From: Gemmatimonas phototrophica
GTDB lineage: Bacteria; Latescibacterota; UBA2968; UBA8231
Direction: 5' to 3'
DNA length: 38,048 nucleotides
Assembly (NCBI GenBank): GCA_945861755.1
Contig: CAMAVQ010000022.1
Location: 1-38,048, forward strand
The notes beneath the pieces were generated by a model. It saw only the letters and a program-made list of their open reading frames with translations. It was not told where the DNA came from and did no database searches. This document shows positions 1 to 9,771 of this stretch, one piece after another. The translations under genes were made by a program, and so were the position numbers. How positions within the stretch are numbered: position 1 is the stretch's first letter; every line of letters starts with the position of its first letter.

Positions 1-49
1 CCCCCAGCAGCGCCAGCGCTCCTACCCACTGTGCAGGTTGCCTATTCAT
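1..49 (-). CDS. start of an unidentified exported or membrane protein (runs off the window)
   Basis: The last gene of the rodA operon begins here and leaves the window. An ATG lies inside the last codons of rodA, giving an 8 bp overlap of the kind seen elsewhere in this operon. The 16 visible residues read MNRQPAQWVGALALLG: a short polar start with one Arg followed by a hydrophobic stretch, as in a signal peptide. Too little is visible to name a family. A cell-wall protein is a guess from context only. Confidence 0.45.
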   Translation of the reverse strand, partial: MNRQPAQWVGALALLG

Positions 50-1262
50 GGCGGTAGGTGTGGGCGTGCAGGAGCAGGCCGATGGCCGTGCAGCTGGTCA
101 GCAGGGCCGAGCCGCCGTAGCTGATGAAGGGCAGGGGAATGCCGGTCACCGGCATGACCCCGATGGTCATGCCGATGTTGACGAAGACGTGGAAAGAGAT
201 CAGCGAGGCCAGACCGATAGCCATCAGGCTGTAAAAGCGGTTGCTCACCCCGGCAGCGATGTGCAGGGCCCGCCAAATAATAAAAACGAAGAGCGAGAGC
301 ACCAGCATCGTGCCCACGAACCCGAGTTCCTCTCCGATCACCGAAAAGATGAAGTCGGTGTGCGAGGCCGGCAGGAACTCGAATTTGGTCTGCGTTCCCT
401 CCAGGTACCCCTTGCCGGTCAACCCGCCAGACCCGATGGCGATCTTGGACTGGATGATGTTCCATCCGGCGCCCAGGCGATCGCGTTCGGGATCGAGGAA
501 GGTGAGGATGCGCGCCTTCTGATAGTCGTGTAACATGTGCTCCCACAAGTACACGTTCACCAGGCCGGCTGCCAGGTTGACCCCCATCATGCCCAGGGTG
601 ATCCACAGGCGGGCAAAAAACAGATGGAGAGCGAGGGAGGAGAGGATGATAAAGGCGGCGAAGACAAAGGGCGCCGCCCCCTGCCACAGGGGCTCGAAGG
701 AACACACCACGCTAAGCAGGGGGGTGATGAGCACAAAGATGTACAGGGGATTCATGCCGGCCCAGTAGAGCATGGGGATGACGATGGCCGCCAGCGTCAG
801 GGCGGTGCCCAGATCCGGCTGTTCGATGATCAGGGCCATCGGGGGCAGCACGATCACCATGGTGGCGATCAGGGTCTTGTAGTGGTTGATTTGTTCGGTA
901 GTGCGGTCGCCCAGGTAATGGGCCAGGGTCAGGATAGTGGCGAGTTTGGCGAACTCGGAGGGCTGGATGCTGAGCGGCCCCAAGGTCAGCCAGCGGCTGG
1001 AATCCTCCCCAGATCCCCACAAGAGCACGATTACCAGGCTCACCAGGCTCACCAGGTAAAAGGGGTAGGCCAGGGCGTAGAGCAGGCGGTTGGGGATATG
1101 GATGACCGCCACCAGCGCGCCACCAGCCAGCACCGCGTAAAACACCTGCTTCTTCCACTCGGCCGCCCCGCTGGAGGCGCTGTAGATCATGGTGAGGCCC
1201 AGCAGGACAATGGCCCCTACCGCCCACAGGATGGCGGTGTCGGTTTCCCGCAGCAGTTTCAT
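42..1262 (-). CDS. rodA: RodA, rod-shape SEDS peptidoglycan glycosyltransferase
   Basis: RodA polymerises lipid II into glycan strands during side-wall elongation and works in the inner membrane with PBP2. The 406 residues match the usual RodA length and are made almost entirely of membrane segments. Visible SEDS-family signatures are PSEFAKLA, the EQPDLGTA stretch, IGEELGF and the C-terminal GIPLPFISYGGSA. The ATG overlaps the stop of the PBP2 gene by 4 bp (ATGA), so the two are translationally coupled, as expected for a cognate synthase pair. FtsW and SpoVE are related, but the direct PBP2 neighbour favours RodA. Confidence 0.96.
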   Translation of the reverse strand: MKLLRETDTAILWAVGAIVLLGLTMIYSASSGAAEWKKQVFYAVLAGGALVAVIHIPNRLLYALAYPFYLVSLVSLVIVLLWGSGEDSSRWLTLGPLSIQPSEFAKLATILTLAHYLGDRTTEQINHYKTLIATMVIVLPPMALIIEQPDLGTALTLAAIVIPMLYWAGMNPLYIFVLITPLLSVVCSFEPLWQGAAPFVFAAFIILSSLALHLFFARLWITLGMMGVNLAAGLVNVYLWEHMLHDYQKARILTFLDPERDRLGAGWNIIQSKIAIGSGGLTGKGYLEGTQTKFEFLPASHTDFIFSVIGEELGFVGTMLVLSLFVFIIWRALHIAAGVSNRFYSLMAIGLASLISFHVFVNIGMTIGVMPVTGIPLPFISYGGSALLTSCTAIGLLLHAHTYRHE

Positions 1263-3064
1263 GTCCCTACCTTGACCCCGGGGAGCCTGACCGTGGGGCC
1301 TTCTTCCCTGGCTGCATCGGTGGAATCGGCAGCCACTTCTTCCTTGGGTTCCTTGCCGAAGTAGGCCTCCATGACCTTGCGGGCGATGGGGCCGGCCACC
1401 ACCCCGCCGTGCCCGCCGCCTTCCACCACCACCGCCACGGCGATCTCCGGGCGGTCGAAGGGGGCAAAGGCGACGAACCAGGCGTCGGTGTCGCGGCCGG
1501 GGGCCTGGGCAGTGCCGCTCTTTCCGGCCACCTCGATGCCCTCGATCTTCACCCGGCGTCCAGTGCCCCGCCCCCCGTAGATAACGCGGCGCATGGCCCG
1601 CCTGACCTTTTCGAGGGTGTTGGCAGAAATCCCGGTGTATTCTCGTCTAGGCATGTCCCCGTAGAAATAGGGCGTGACCAGGTAGCCGCCATTGGCCAGG
1701 GCCGACACGTAGCGGGCCATCTGCACCGGCGTGGCCACCAAAGGGCCCTGGCCGATAACCAGATTCATCATGTGGCCCAGGGACCAGCCGCCGTGCTCCT
1801 CGTAGAATTTCCGCGAGGGCAGCAGGCCGGGGTCTTCGTCGGGCTGGAGGTCGATACCGGTGGGCTGGCCAAAGCCGAGCCGTTCGGCGTACTCGTGCCA
1901 GGCTTTGAAACCAAGGCTCTGCCCCAGATGATAGAAATAGATGTTGCAGGAGGCTTCGATGGCCTCCTGGAGGGTGAGGACTCCGTGTCCCTCCTTCTTG
2001 GCGCAATGGAAAACCGTGCTGCCCACCCGCAGCGCGCCGCTGCAGCCTGGGAAGGTGCTCAGCGTGTCCAAGAGGCCGGTTTCCAGGGCGGCCACCGCCG
2101 CCACCATCTTCATGGTGGAACCCGGGGCGTAGTGCTCCCGGGTGGCCCGGTTGAGCAGTGGCTTGCCCGTGTCTTGCAACAGACGCCGGCGCTCGTCCTG
2201 CGACTGGAAAGAGACGAAGGCATTGGGGTCAAAAGTGGGCTTGCTGACCATCGCCAGCACCGCCCCGGTCTGCGGGTTGAGCGCTACCACCGCGCCGGAC
2301 ACCGTGTCTGCCAGGGCCCGCTCTGCGGCCCGCTGTGTCTTATAGTCGAGGGTCAACACTAGGTCTCGCCCTGGCTCTGGGGGCTGCTCCCGCTCGGGAA
2401 ACTCGCTCTGCGGGCGGTTCATGGCGTCCACCTCGATGTACGATACCCCGTCCTCGCCGCGCAGCAGATCTTCGTAAACTTTCTCGAGCCCGGTCCTGCC
2501 GATAAAATCGCCCGAGGTATAGTTCTTGGCCTTAAGCGTCTGCAGTTCGTCCTCCTGCAATTCCCCCAGGTAGCCCAGCAGATGGGCGGCCATCGACCCG
2601 CTGGGGTAGTCGCGCTCGGAATCCACCTCCACGTCGAGGGGCCAGTCTTCGCTCAGGCGCTCCTGGACCAGGGAGACGGTGGTGAAATCCACGTCGCGCA
2701 GGAGGCGGATGGTGCGGCCGCTGCGGCCGTAGTGGATCTCGGGACTGCTGGTGGCCAGACGCAGGGCGTCGACGGCCCGGGCGTCGTTGTCGGGCTTGGA
2801 ACGGGTCAGGGTGACGGTGTAGGTGGGCCGGCTGCGGGCCAGGATCTCAAAAATCCCATTGGCGCCACGGGCCAGGATCAGGCCGCGGCGCGCCTTGATG
2901 CGCTTCTGGGCGATACGGTTCTCTTCTGACTTTTGGGCGTAGTGGGCGGAGCTGGCGATCTGCAGATAGAAGAGGCGAACAAAGAGGATGGTGAAGAGCA
3001 GGCCGGCGACCACCAGCAGGCCGCGCAGGCGCTGGTTTTGGCCGTTGGGGCTGAGGGATTCCAT
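1259..3064 (-). CDS. mrdA: penicillin-binding protein 2 (MrdA), elongation transpeptidase
   Basis: This class B penicillin-binding protein cross-links peptidoglycan for cell elongation. It has an N-terminal cytoplasmic stub and one membrane segment (about residues 14-36), then the PBP dimerisation domain with its RRGLI element, then the transpeptidase domain. All three active-site motifs are present: STMK at 316-319, SCN at 372-374 and KSGTAQ at 515-520. Length 601 aa is normal for PBP2. It lies 15 bp after mreD and overlaps rodA by 4 bp. No clear Shine-Dalgarno sequence precedes the ATG, which suggests coupling to mreD translation. Confidence 0.96.
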   Translation of the reverse strand: MESLSPNGQNQRLRGLLVVAGLLFTILFVRLFYLQIASSAHYAQKSEENRIAQKRIKARRGLILARGANGIFEILARSRPTYTVTLTRSKPDNDARAVDALRLATSSPEIHYGRSGRTIRLLRDVDFTTVSLVQERLSEDWPLDVEVDSERDYPSGSMAAHLLGYLGELQEDELQTLKAKNYTSGDFIGRTGLEKVYEDLLRGEDGVSYIEVDAMNRPQSEFPEREQPPEPGRDLVLTLDYKTQRAAERALADTVSGAVVALNPQTGAVLAMVSKPTFDPNAFVSFQSQDERRRLLQDTGKPLLNRATREHYAPGSTMKMVAAVAALETGLLDTLSTFPGCSGALRVGSTVFHCAKKEGHGVLTLQEAIEASCNIYFYHLGQSLGFKAWHEYAERLGFGQPTGIDLQPDEDPGLLPSRKFYEEHGGWSLGHMMNLVIGQGPLVATPVQMARYVSALANGGYLVTPYFYGDMPRREYTGISANTLEKVRRAMRRVIYGGRGTGRRVKIEGIEVAGKSGTAQAPGRDTDAWFVAFAPFDRPEIAVAVVVEGGGHGGVVAGPIARKVMEAYFGKEPKEEVAADSTDAAREEGPTVRLPGVKVGT

Positions 3065-3079
3065 TTAGGGGCGTGGTTG

Positions 3080-3571
3080 CTAAACGGGTAAAAGGCGCCG
3101 CCGCAGGCCCCAGACGTAGGCCAGGCAGAAGCCGATCAGACTGGTGTAGAGGGCCCGGCCCACCCCATAGCGCAAAAAGAAAATGGGCACCTCCCCAAGG
3201 GCCAGGCCGCTGTAGCCCAGATAATAAATCAAATCGTGAACTAACACTACGCCAAAGATCAACAGGGTCTGCACCTGGATATCGTCGGCCATGATGCCGG
3301 TGCGGCCGTAGCCCACCCCGAAGCCAGCCAGGGATTTGACCAGGGCGTTGAGCCCCAGGTTCTGCGGCATGTACGCGTCCTGGAGCAGGCCGACGCCAAA
3401 ACCCAGGAGGGTGGCCTCCAAGGGCCCGACCCGCAGGGCGATGTAGACCAGGGCCAGGAGGATCAGATCGGGGCGCACTTCCAGGATATCAAAGGTATAA
3501 ACCCAGGTGATCTGGAGGACGAAGGCCACCAGCAGCAGCAGGACATGCCGCACCACCTGCACCGGCTTCAC
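3080..3571 (-). CDS. mreD: MreD, rod-shape-determining membrane protein
   Basis: MreD is a small inner-membrane part of the elongasome. The 163-residue protein has about five hydrophobic segments and the family-typical central stretch around [20 protein letters not shown], followed by [13 protein letters not shown]. It starts with GTG, overlapping the stop of the lytic transglycosylase gene by 4 bp (GTGA). In most bacteria mreD follows mreC. Here the gene before it is a LysM lytic transglycosylase, and neither mreB nor mreC is in the window. Its place just before mrdA and rodA is standard. Confidence 0.9.
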   Translation of the reverse strand: MKPVQVVRHVLLLLVAFVLQITWVYTFDILEVRPDLILLALVYIALRVGPLEATLLGFGVGLLQDAYMPQNLGLNALVKSLAGFGVGYGRTGIMADDIQVQTLLIFGVVLVHDLIYYLGYSGLALGEVPIFFLRYGVGRALYTSLIGFCLAYVWGLRRRLLPV

Positions 3572-5637
3572 CTGTCCGTCTTGGCCGGCTTGACCTTCAG
3601 GGTCATGCCGGTGGCCAGTTTGGCGGAAGGGCTGAGGTTGTTCTGGTGGGCCAGGTCCCGGGCTTCTAGGCCAAACTTGCGGGCGATGCCGAACAGGGTG
3701 TCTCCCCTGACGACCGTGTAGAGCTGCACGCTGCCCCCGCCCTTTTTGACCTTAGCCGGCGGTGAAGCCGGTTTCCCTGGGGCGGCGGTTTTGGCGGCCA
3801 GCCCAGGGGAAAGCACCAGGCGCTGGCCCGCACGGATGGAGGTATTGCCCAGCTTGTTCAAGCGCTTGAGTTCAGCCACCGGAACCTTGAACTTGCGGGA
3901 GATATCCCACAAGCTCTCGCCGCGTTTGACCGTATAGTCGCGGCTTTTGGCCACTGCCGGGGCGCGCTCGGCGGCGGGACGGGCAGCAGGCGCTTTACCC
4001 GAGGACCAGATGGTCAACCGGTCGCCGGGCTGAAGCTGGGTGCCCCGGAGGCGATTCCAGCGCTTCAGATCGTCGATCTGCACCCCGTGGAGCTGGGCGA
4101 TGCGGCTGAGGGAGTCTCCTCGGCGCACCTTGTAGACCTTTTTGGCGGCTCGCGCTGCCGGCCCGGAGTCGCCATCCGCCTCAGGGCCTAGATCCGCAAT
4201 ACGGGCCACCCGCAGCGAGGACTTGAGCGAGCCAGCCGCTCCTACCGGGATGGTGATCTTCTGGCCGGGCGCGATGCGGTTGGGGTTCTTGAGATGGTTG
4301 ACCTGGGCAATCACCTGAGGACTGATCCCGAATGCCCGGGCGATGGTGGAGATGGTGTCGCGGCGCTTCACCTCATAGAGCTGCCAGGCTTCGGGCAGCT
4401 GGGCGAAGCAGGCCCGCAGATCCTGGTCGGATCCGGGCGGCACCCGCAGACGATAGCTCAGCGCCGACTGGGGCGGGGTGACGTTGTGTCGCAACTCGGG
4501 ATTGAGGTCCTGCAGGGCGTCGTGGGAGATGCGCATGCAGCGGGCTGCCTCTTCCAGAAAGATCGGATGGGGCAATTCTACTTCAGAAAAAACCAGGTTG
4601 GACTCGGGATTCTCAGGGGTAAAACCGAAAAGCACGGGGTCCTTGGAGATCAGGGCGGCGGCCATGAAGAGCGGCACGTAGTTGCGGGTCTCCTCGGGCA
4701 GACTCAGCTTCCAAAAGTCGCGGGTGCCGGCCTTCTCGATGGCCCGCGTCACCCGCCCGGGTCCGGCGTTGTACGCGGCCAGGGCCAGGCGCCAGTCGCC
4801 CAGATCCTTGTAGAGCCGGCGGAGGTGATGGGCAGCGGCCCGGGTCGACTTGACCGGATCGCGGCGCTCGTCCACCCAGCGGGTGCTGTTCAACCCTTCC
4901 ATCTTGCCGGTACTCTCGATGAACTGCCACAGACCCACGGCGTGGGCCTTTGAACGGGCGTGGGGGTTGAAACCGCTCTCGATCATCGACACGAAAAGCA
5001 GATCCTCGGGCAACCCCTCGTCCTTGAAGGTCTGCCGGATCAGATCGTCGTAGCGGCCGGACCGCCGCAACCAGGTGGTATAGGTCGTCTTCCCTCTGGT
5101 CTGGAAAAAACGGATACTGGCGATCACCCGGTCGTTGATGTCGATGGGCACATCGCAAGCGCGGAGCAACTTGTTGATCAGCGCCCGCTGACTCCCGTCC
5201 TCCCCCTCTATTTTCCCCTCAGGCAGCCCCCTGAGCAGCAGGGTGAGCGGACTGTCGGCGGAGAGATGTTCCAGGTTGGGCAAAAGCTCCAGATAGGCGT
5301 GTTCGGCAGCGGCGCTGAGCGCCTCCAGCTCCGCCTTGGCATGGGGGTCTTCGCTTTCCTCCGCTTCGAGGGTGGCCAGCAGTTGGAAAACCAGGTCGAG
5401 GTCTTCCTGGGCCTGGTCAAAGGACTGGCTCAACTGCGCTTCCTGGGCCCGGTGCAGGTGCCAGCGGATCGCCCGCAGACCTGCTTCCATTTCGCTGTCC
5501 GGGGTGAGCAACCCGCTCAGGGAATCCTGGCCCGCCGCGCCCGGCTCCGGGTCGTGGGCAGCCTGCTGCCATTGCTGGGCACAGGAAGCCAGCGACAGCG
5601 ACAGCAACAAGGCACCTAAGGCCTGCATCCGGCTCAT
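3568..5637 (-). CDS. LysM lytic transglycosylase, MltD-like lipoprotein
   Basis: Predicted lytic transglycosylase that cleaves peptidoglycan glycan strands, probably from the periplasmic face of the outer membrane. Residues 1-19 form a lipoprotein signal ending in the lipobox LASC (Cys19). The SLT domain spans about 195-330, with the catalytic Glu220 in [12 protein letters not shown], then GLWQF and AYNAGPGRV (288-296). Four LysM modules follow at about 421-465, 502-545, 568-610 and 640-683, separated by Ala/Pro/Lys linkers. MltD of E. coli is shorter with fewer LysM modules. Start and stop both overlap neighbours by 4 bp, so it is locked between the SPOR gene and mreD, which is unusual and suggests a role in elongation. 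Confidence 0.92.
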   Translation of the reverse strand: MSRMQALGALLLSLSLASCAQQWQQAAHDPEPGAAGQDSLSGLLTPDSEMEAGLRAIRWHLHRAQEAQLSQSFDQAQEDLDLVFQLLATLEAEESEDPHAKAELEALSAAAEHAYLELLPNLEHLSADSPLTLLLRGLPEGKIEGEDGSQRALINKLLRACDVPIDINDRVIASIRFFQTRGKTTYTTWLRRSGRYDDLIRQTFKDEGLPEDLLFVSMIESGFNPHARSKAHAVGLWQFIESTGKMEGLNSTRWVDERRDPVKSTRAAAHHLRRLYKDLGDWRLALAAYNAGPGRVTRAIEKAGTRDFWKLSLPEETRNYVPLFMAAALISKDPVLFGFTPENPESNLVFSEVELPHPIFLEEAARCMRISHDALQDLNPELRHNVTPPQSALSYRLRVPPGSDQDLRACFAQLPEAWQLYEVKRRDTISTIARAFGISPQVIAQVNHLKNPNRIAPGQKITIPVGAAGSLKSSLRVARIADLGPEADGDSGPAARAAKKVYKVRRGDSLSRIAQLHGVQIDDLKRWNRLRGTQLQPGDRLTIWSSGKAPAARPAAERAPAVAKSRDYTVKRGESLWDISRKFKVPVAELKRLNKLGNTSIRAGQRLVLSPGLAAKTAAPGKPASPPAKVKKGGGSVQLYTVVRGDTLFGIARKFGLEARDLAHQNNLSPSAKLATGMTLKVKPAKTDR

Positions 5638-6488
5638 GGCCGGTCCTCCTGCACCTCGATTTTCTCGCGCACCTTAAGGACATTGCGGTACCCGCAGCTC
5701 TGGATCAGTTCCACCATTTCCTGCGCCGTCGCCTCCCTGCGGAAGCGGCCCACCTCCACTTTAAACCAGGGGGCCTTGAAGTTGATCTCGACATCCGTCC
5801 GCTGCAGGCGGTCGGCGGCCTCCTGCCGGAGCCGCTCTGCCTCCTCGTAGGAGAGGAACTGGTCGATCAGCACCCGCCACCCCGAAAAAGAGGTGGCCGC
5901 CTCCACAGCGACCCCAGCCCCCGCCGCAGGCCTGGCGCGCCCGGTGCGGGGAATGACGTAGGCTTCGGCATACTTGAAATCGAGCGCCACCAGCCGCTCG
6001 TACAGGGACTCGGCCTCCTCAGCGGTCTGGTATTCGCCGGCCTGCACCATGAACAGGCCGCGCTCGGCCACGGCCACCACCCGCACCGGCACCCTCAGCA
6101 TGGATTGCAGGGCGGCGGCGCGCTGGCGGGCCAGGTCTTCGGTTTTGAAGGCGATGATCTGCAGGCGGTAGACTGAGGGCAGGGTTTCCTTGGGCAAGGA
6201 AGTCTGGGCACCCTGGGATTCGGCAGTGGTGTCGGCCCGCGAGACCTGGGGCCGGTCGAAGTTGGGCTGGATCAGCAACAGCTCTTCGCGCAGCGAAGCC
6301 GGGTCGAAGTCCCCGCCCTGGGCAGTGCTCTTTTCTGCAGCACCGGGCGGGTGTTGGAACTGCCGGTTGCTGGCGCAGCCACCCACCAACAGGGCCCCCA
6401 GCAGGGGCATGGCCCACCAGCAGGGGTAAGTTTTTCCCCCTCTGCCTCTCCCGAAGGTCAGAGAGTGGAATCGCGTAATTTTTTTCAC
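5634..6488 (-). CDS. SPOR-domain lipoprotein
   Basis: Predicted peptidoglycan-binding lipoprotein. The signal ends in LLVGGC with the lipid-anchor Cys at residue 38. From the GTG at 6488 the leader is long; the Met at residue 27 (ATG at 6410) would give a compact leader, so that start is also possible. Two SPOR-like repeats follow: one from about [18 protein letters not shown], and a second from about [18 protein letters not shown] with the classic VEVGRF motif near the C-terminus. SPOR domains bind denuded glycan, the product of amidases and some lytic enzymes. Its stop overlaps the start of the lytic transglycosylase gene by 4 bp, so the two are probably made together. No catalytic domain is seen. 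Confidence 0.85.
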   Translation of the reverse strand: MKKITRFHSLTFGRGRGGKTYPCWWAMPLLGALLVGGCASNRQFQHPPGAAEKSTAQGGDFDPASLREELLLIQPNFDRPQVSRADTTAESQGAQTSLPKETLPSVYRLQIIAFKTEDLARQRAAALQSMLRVPVRVVAVAERGLFMVQAGEYQTAEEAESLYERLVALDFKYAEAYVIPRTGRARPAAGAGVAVEAATSFSGWRVLIDQFLSYEEAERLRQEAADRLQRTDVEINFKAPWFKVEVGRFRREATAQEMVELIQSCGYRNVLKVREKIEVQEDRP

Positions 6489-6587
6489 AACTCACTGACC
6501 TGTATAAAAATAAACAATTCGCCGACCTCTTCCGCCCTCCCCGCCCCCGCTGGGGCAACGAGCAGTGAGGGCCAAGGGAGCAAATTC

Positions 6588-7639
<1,052 letters not shown>

Positions 7640-7643
<4 letters not shown>

Positions 7644-8077
7644 GAGCGGGGGAAGGACCTTCCCCGCTTACCGATCTCCGCCGCATCCCACTCCGAAGAG
7701 AAGGAAGTGCGGGCCGCGTCTCCCCACAGGCGTTCCAGGGCGTAGAACTCCCTGATCTCCTGGCGGAAGATATGGACGACGATATCGACAAAGTCTAGCA
7801 ACACCCAACGCCCGGTCTCGAAACCCTCCACATGCCAGGGGCCTTCTCCGGCCGTCCTCAGTTGGTCGCACAGATCCTCGGCCAGGGCTTTGACGTGTAA
7901 TTCGGAGGTGCCGCTGCAGAGAACAAAGAAATCGGTGGTGTCGGTCACCGCGCGCAGATCGAGTTGCACGATGTCGAGACCTTTTTTGTCCTGGAGCAGA
8001 TCGACGATCCGCCGCACCCTGGCCTCGGTTTCCCCCGCCACGGGCGGTGCGCTGCCAGCCTCTTTTATTTCATTCAT
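7640..8077 (-). CDS. rsfS: ribosomal silencing factor RsfS
   Basis: RsfS binds uL14 on the 50S subunit and blocks subunit joining, lowering translation in starvation. The 145 residues carry the family core: LLQDKKGLDIVQLDLR, then TDFFVLCSGTSELHVKALAE, then GWH-like PWHVEGFETGRWVLLDFVDI and VHIFRQEIREFYALERLW. A Shine-Dalgarno GAGG lies about 9 bases before the ATG. The start overlaps the end of the LytR_C-domain gene by 8 bp and the stop overlaps mtnA by 4 bp. A LytR_C gene just before rsfS is an arrangement seen in several phyla. Confidence 0.95.
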
Positions 8078-8510
8078 CCAATAACCTCACCTGCCGGTAG
8101 TCTCTGCCGATGATAACCGCCACTTCTTCGAGGCGGAAGGTGTCTTCGTTCACCTGCTGCAAATGGGGCAGGCCCAGGACCCCAGCCACCCGCCGGGCCT
8201 TGTCCAGATCGCCCCGGCGGTCTACCACCATGCTCTCCAGAAAGTTGAAATTCTCCGCGTTGCCCTCGTAAATTACATCAAAACCCAGAGCGCGCAGCTT
8301 CTTGGTTAGGCGCCCGGCTACCTGGGATTCGCCACAACCATTGAGCACGGCCACCCGGACATTTAAGTCTGCGCTGACCTGGGGGGAGGACGGAGACGGG
8401 GAAGAGAGGGGGGCCGGCTCTTCCTCAGCAGAAAAATAAGGCCGCAACACGGCCACCAAAAGGACGGCACCTGCGGCGATAGCCAGGAGCCACAGCACTC
8501 GCTCCTGCAC
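8070..8510 (-). CDS. membrane-anchored LytR C-terminal-domain protein
   Basis: A small protein with one N-terminal membrane helix (about residues 5-23), a Ser/Pro-rich linker (about 30-45), and a LytR_C-type domain beginning at VRVAVLNGCGESQVAGRLTK. That domain is often attached to LytR-CpsA-Psr cell-wall ligases, but the ligase domain is absent here, and its own biochemical role is unknown. The start is a GTG without an obvious ribosome binding site; a second in-frame GTG lies four codons in. It is the first gene of the minus-strand envelope operon, facing the ornithine cyclodeaminase gene across 144 bp. Confidence 0.8.
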   Translation of the reverse strand: MQERVLWLLAIAAGAVLLVAVLRPYFSAEEEPAPLSSPSPSSPQVSADLNVRVAVLNGCGESQVAGRLTKKLRALGFDVIYEGNAENFNFLESMVVDRRGDLDKARRVAGVLGLPHLQQVNEDTFRLEEVAVIIGRDYRQVRLLDE

Positions 8511-8612
8511 GTCAATTCATCTCGATGGCCTGGGGGAAGATCGCGCGCCCTAAGGCACCTGCACCCCGCCTGGGTCTCGATCTGCAAAAAGGCATATCTT
8601 CTTTTAAATCAA

Positions 8613-8624
8613 GGGGAATTCCCC
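8613..8624. promoter_or_regulatory. 12 bp perfect palindrome in a divergent intergenic region
   Basis: GGGGAATTCCCC lies in the 144 bp between the divergent LytR_C and ornithine cyclodeaminase genes. On the minus strand it sits between a TTGACG (8635-8630) and a TTGATT (8612-8607) spaced 17 bases apart, a weak match to a sigma-70 promoter. Its position would suit an operator for either gene. Function is inferred from symmetry and place only. Confidence 0.3.
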
Positions 8625-8654
8625 AGGTACGTCAATCGGTTTTTTGGAGGCACA

Positions 8655-9614
8655 ATGGCCGGCTTCACCTTCAGCGACGACGATTTCCGCACCCATCTCT
8701 CCCCCGCCGACTTTCTGGCCGCCTGCGACCAGGCCTTCCGCCTCTACGGCCAGGGGGTGCTGCTCAACCCTGCGCGCCGCGAGACCTTGGACCGGGGGGT
8801 CTTCCGGTTGGAGATGCCCGCCCAATGGCCCGGCCGTTATCAGGCCCGCAAGGTCATCGAGGAGCACCCAGGGGCAGAGGGACGGCTGGGCGTCCGCCAG
8901 GCCTACCTAGAACTGGAGGACCTGACGCGGGGCACCCGGTTCCGCCTGGAAGCCGACTATGCCACTGACATGCGCACTGGCGCGGCCGGCGCCCTGGGGG
9001 TCAAGTACCTGGCCCGAGGACCAGTGGATCGCATCGCTGTGCTGGGCACCGGCCGGGTGGCCCGCTGCCTGGCCCGCTGCGCCGACCAGCTCTTTGGCCT
9101 GCGCCAGATCCGCGCCACCAGCCGCCAGCCGGCCAACCGCGAAGCCTTTGCCCGCGACCTGGCCCCCCTGCTGCGCGCCCCACTGCAGATGACCTCTTCG
9201 CTGGCCGAGTGCCTCGACGGCGCCGACGCAGTACTAACTGCCGTCCCCACCTCCACACCCATTCTCTCCCTAACTGACCTGGGTAAAACCACCATAGTTT
9301 CGGTCATGGGCGGCGACCGCCGTACCCGACAGCTGACCCCCGATATCCTGGAGGGATTGGTCGTGCTGGTGGACCACCTGGGACAAGCCGAGGAATCGGG
9401 AGATTTCGTCCACGCCCGCGCCAGTGGGCGGGCTGCACACCTGCGCCTAGTTCGCGGGGAAGCCGGCCAGGTGCTTACCATCGGCGATGCGGCCTGCCAT
9501 CACCTGCCGGCCGGCGAGACCAGGCCGCGCTTGGCCTACTTCACCGGCCTGGCAGCGCAGGACCTGTGCGCCGCAGTGGCCCTCTGCGAAAAGTTGGCCA
9601 ATAAAAAAGAGTGA
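8655..9614 (+). CDS. ornithine cyclodeaminase / mu-crystallin family NAD(P) enzyme
   Basis: This family includes ornithine cyclodeaminase, alanine dehydrogenase of archaeal type and ketimine reductases. The 319-residue protein has an N-terminal substrate domain and a Rossmann domain starting at VDRIAVLGTGRVARCLAR, with later family features such as LTDLGKTTIVSVMGGD and LVVLVDHLGQAEESGD. The substrate cannot be fixed from sequence. A good ribosome binding site (GGAGG at about 8646-8650) precedes the ATG. The gene ends NKKE, and its stop codon at 9612-9614 lies inside the left arm of a 108 bp inverted repeat. It stands alone, convergent with the aminotransferase operon. Confidence 0.9.
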   Translation: MAGFTFSDDDFRTHLSPADFLAACDQAFRLYGQGVLLNPARRETLDRGVFRLEMPAQWPGRYQARKVIEEHPGAEGRLGVRQAYLELEDLTRGTRFRLEADYATDMRTGAAGALGVKYLARGPVDRIAVLGTGRVARCLARCADQLFGLRQIRATSRQPANREAFARDLAPLLRAPLQMTSSLAECLDGADAVLTAVPTSTPILSLTDLGKTTIVSVMGGDRRTRQLTPDILEGLVVLVDHLGQAEESGDFVHARASGRAAHLRLVRGEAGQVLTIGDAACHHLPAGETRPRLAYFTGLAAQDLCAAVALCEKLANKKE

Positions 9615-9714
9615 CCAACCACCTGAATGCCGAGAAAATTCTGTCGAAGTTCCACATCCCGAAGGATTGGAAAACTTCCTCTTGGGCATTCATCTGTGAG
9701 TTCAGGTCACTCTT
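9607..9714. repeat. 108 bp nested imperfect inverted repeat (MITE-like or bidirectional terminator)
   Basis: Outer arms AAGAGTGACC (9607-9616) and GGTCACTCTT (9705-9714) match perfectly over 10 bp. Inside them TGAATGCC (9624-9631) pairs with GGCATTCA (9685-9692), and GAAGTTCCA (9646-9654) pairs with TGG plus AACTTC (9668-9678) around a 2-base bulge. The arms are nested in order, so the whole stretch can fold into one long interrupted hairpin. It covers the last codon and stop of the upstream gene and fills most of the convergent intergenic space. No transposase is present and no clear target-site duplication was found. Confidence 0.6.
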
Positions 9715-9771
9715 AAATCTTGAAGCAAGATACCCTGTACCACCCCTCCTGTCAAGGCCAACCTCTGCGTC

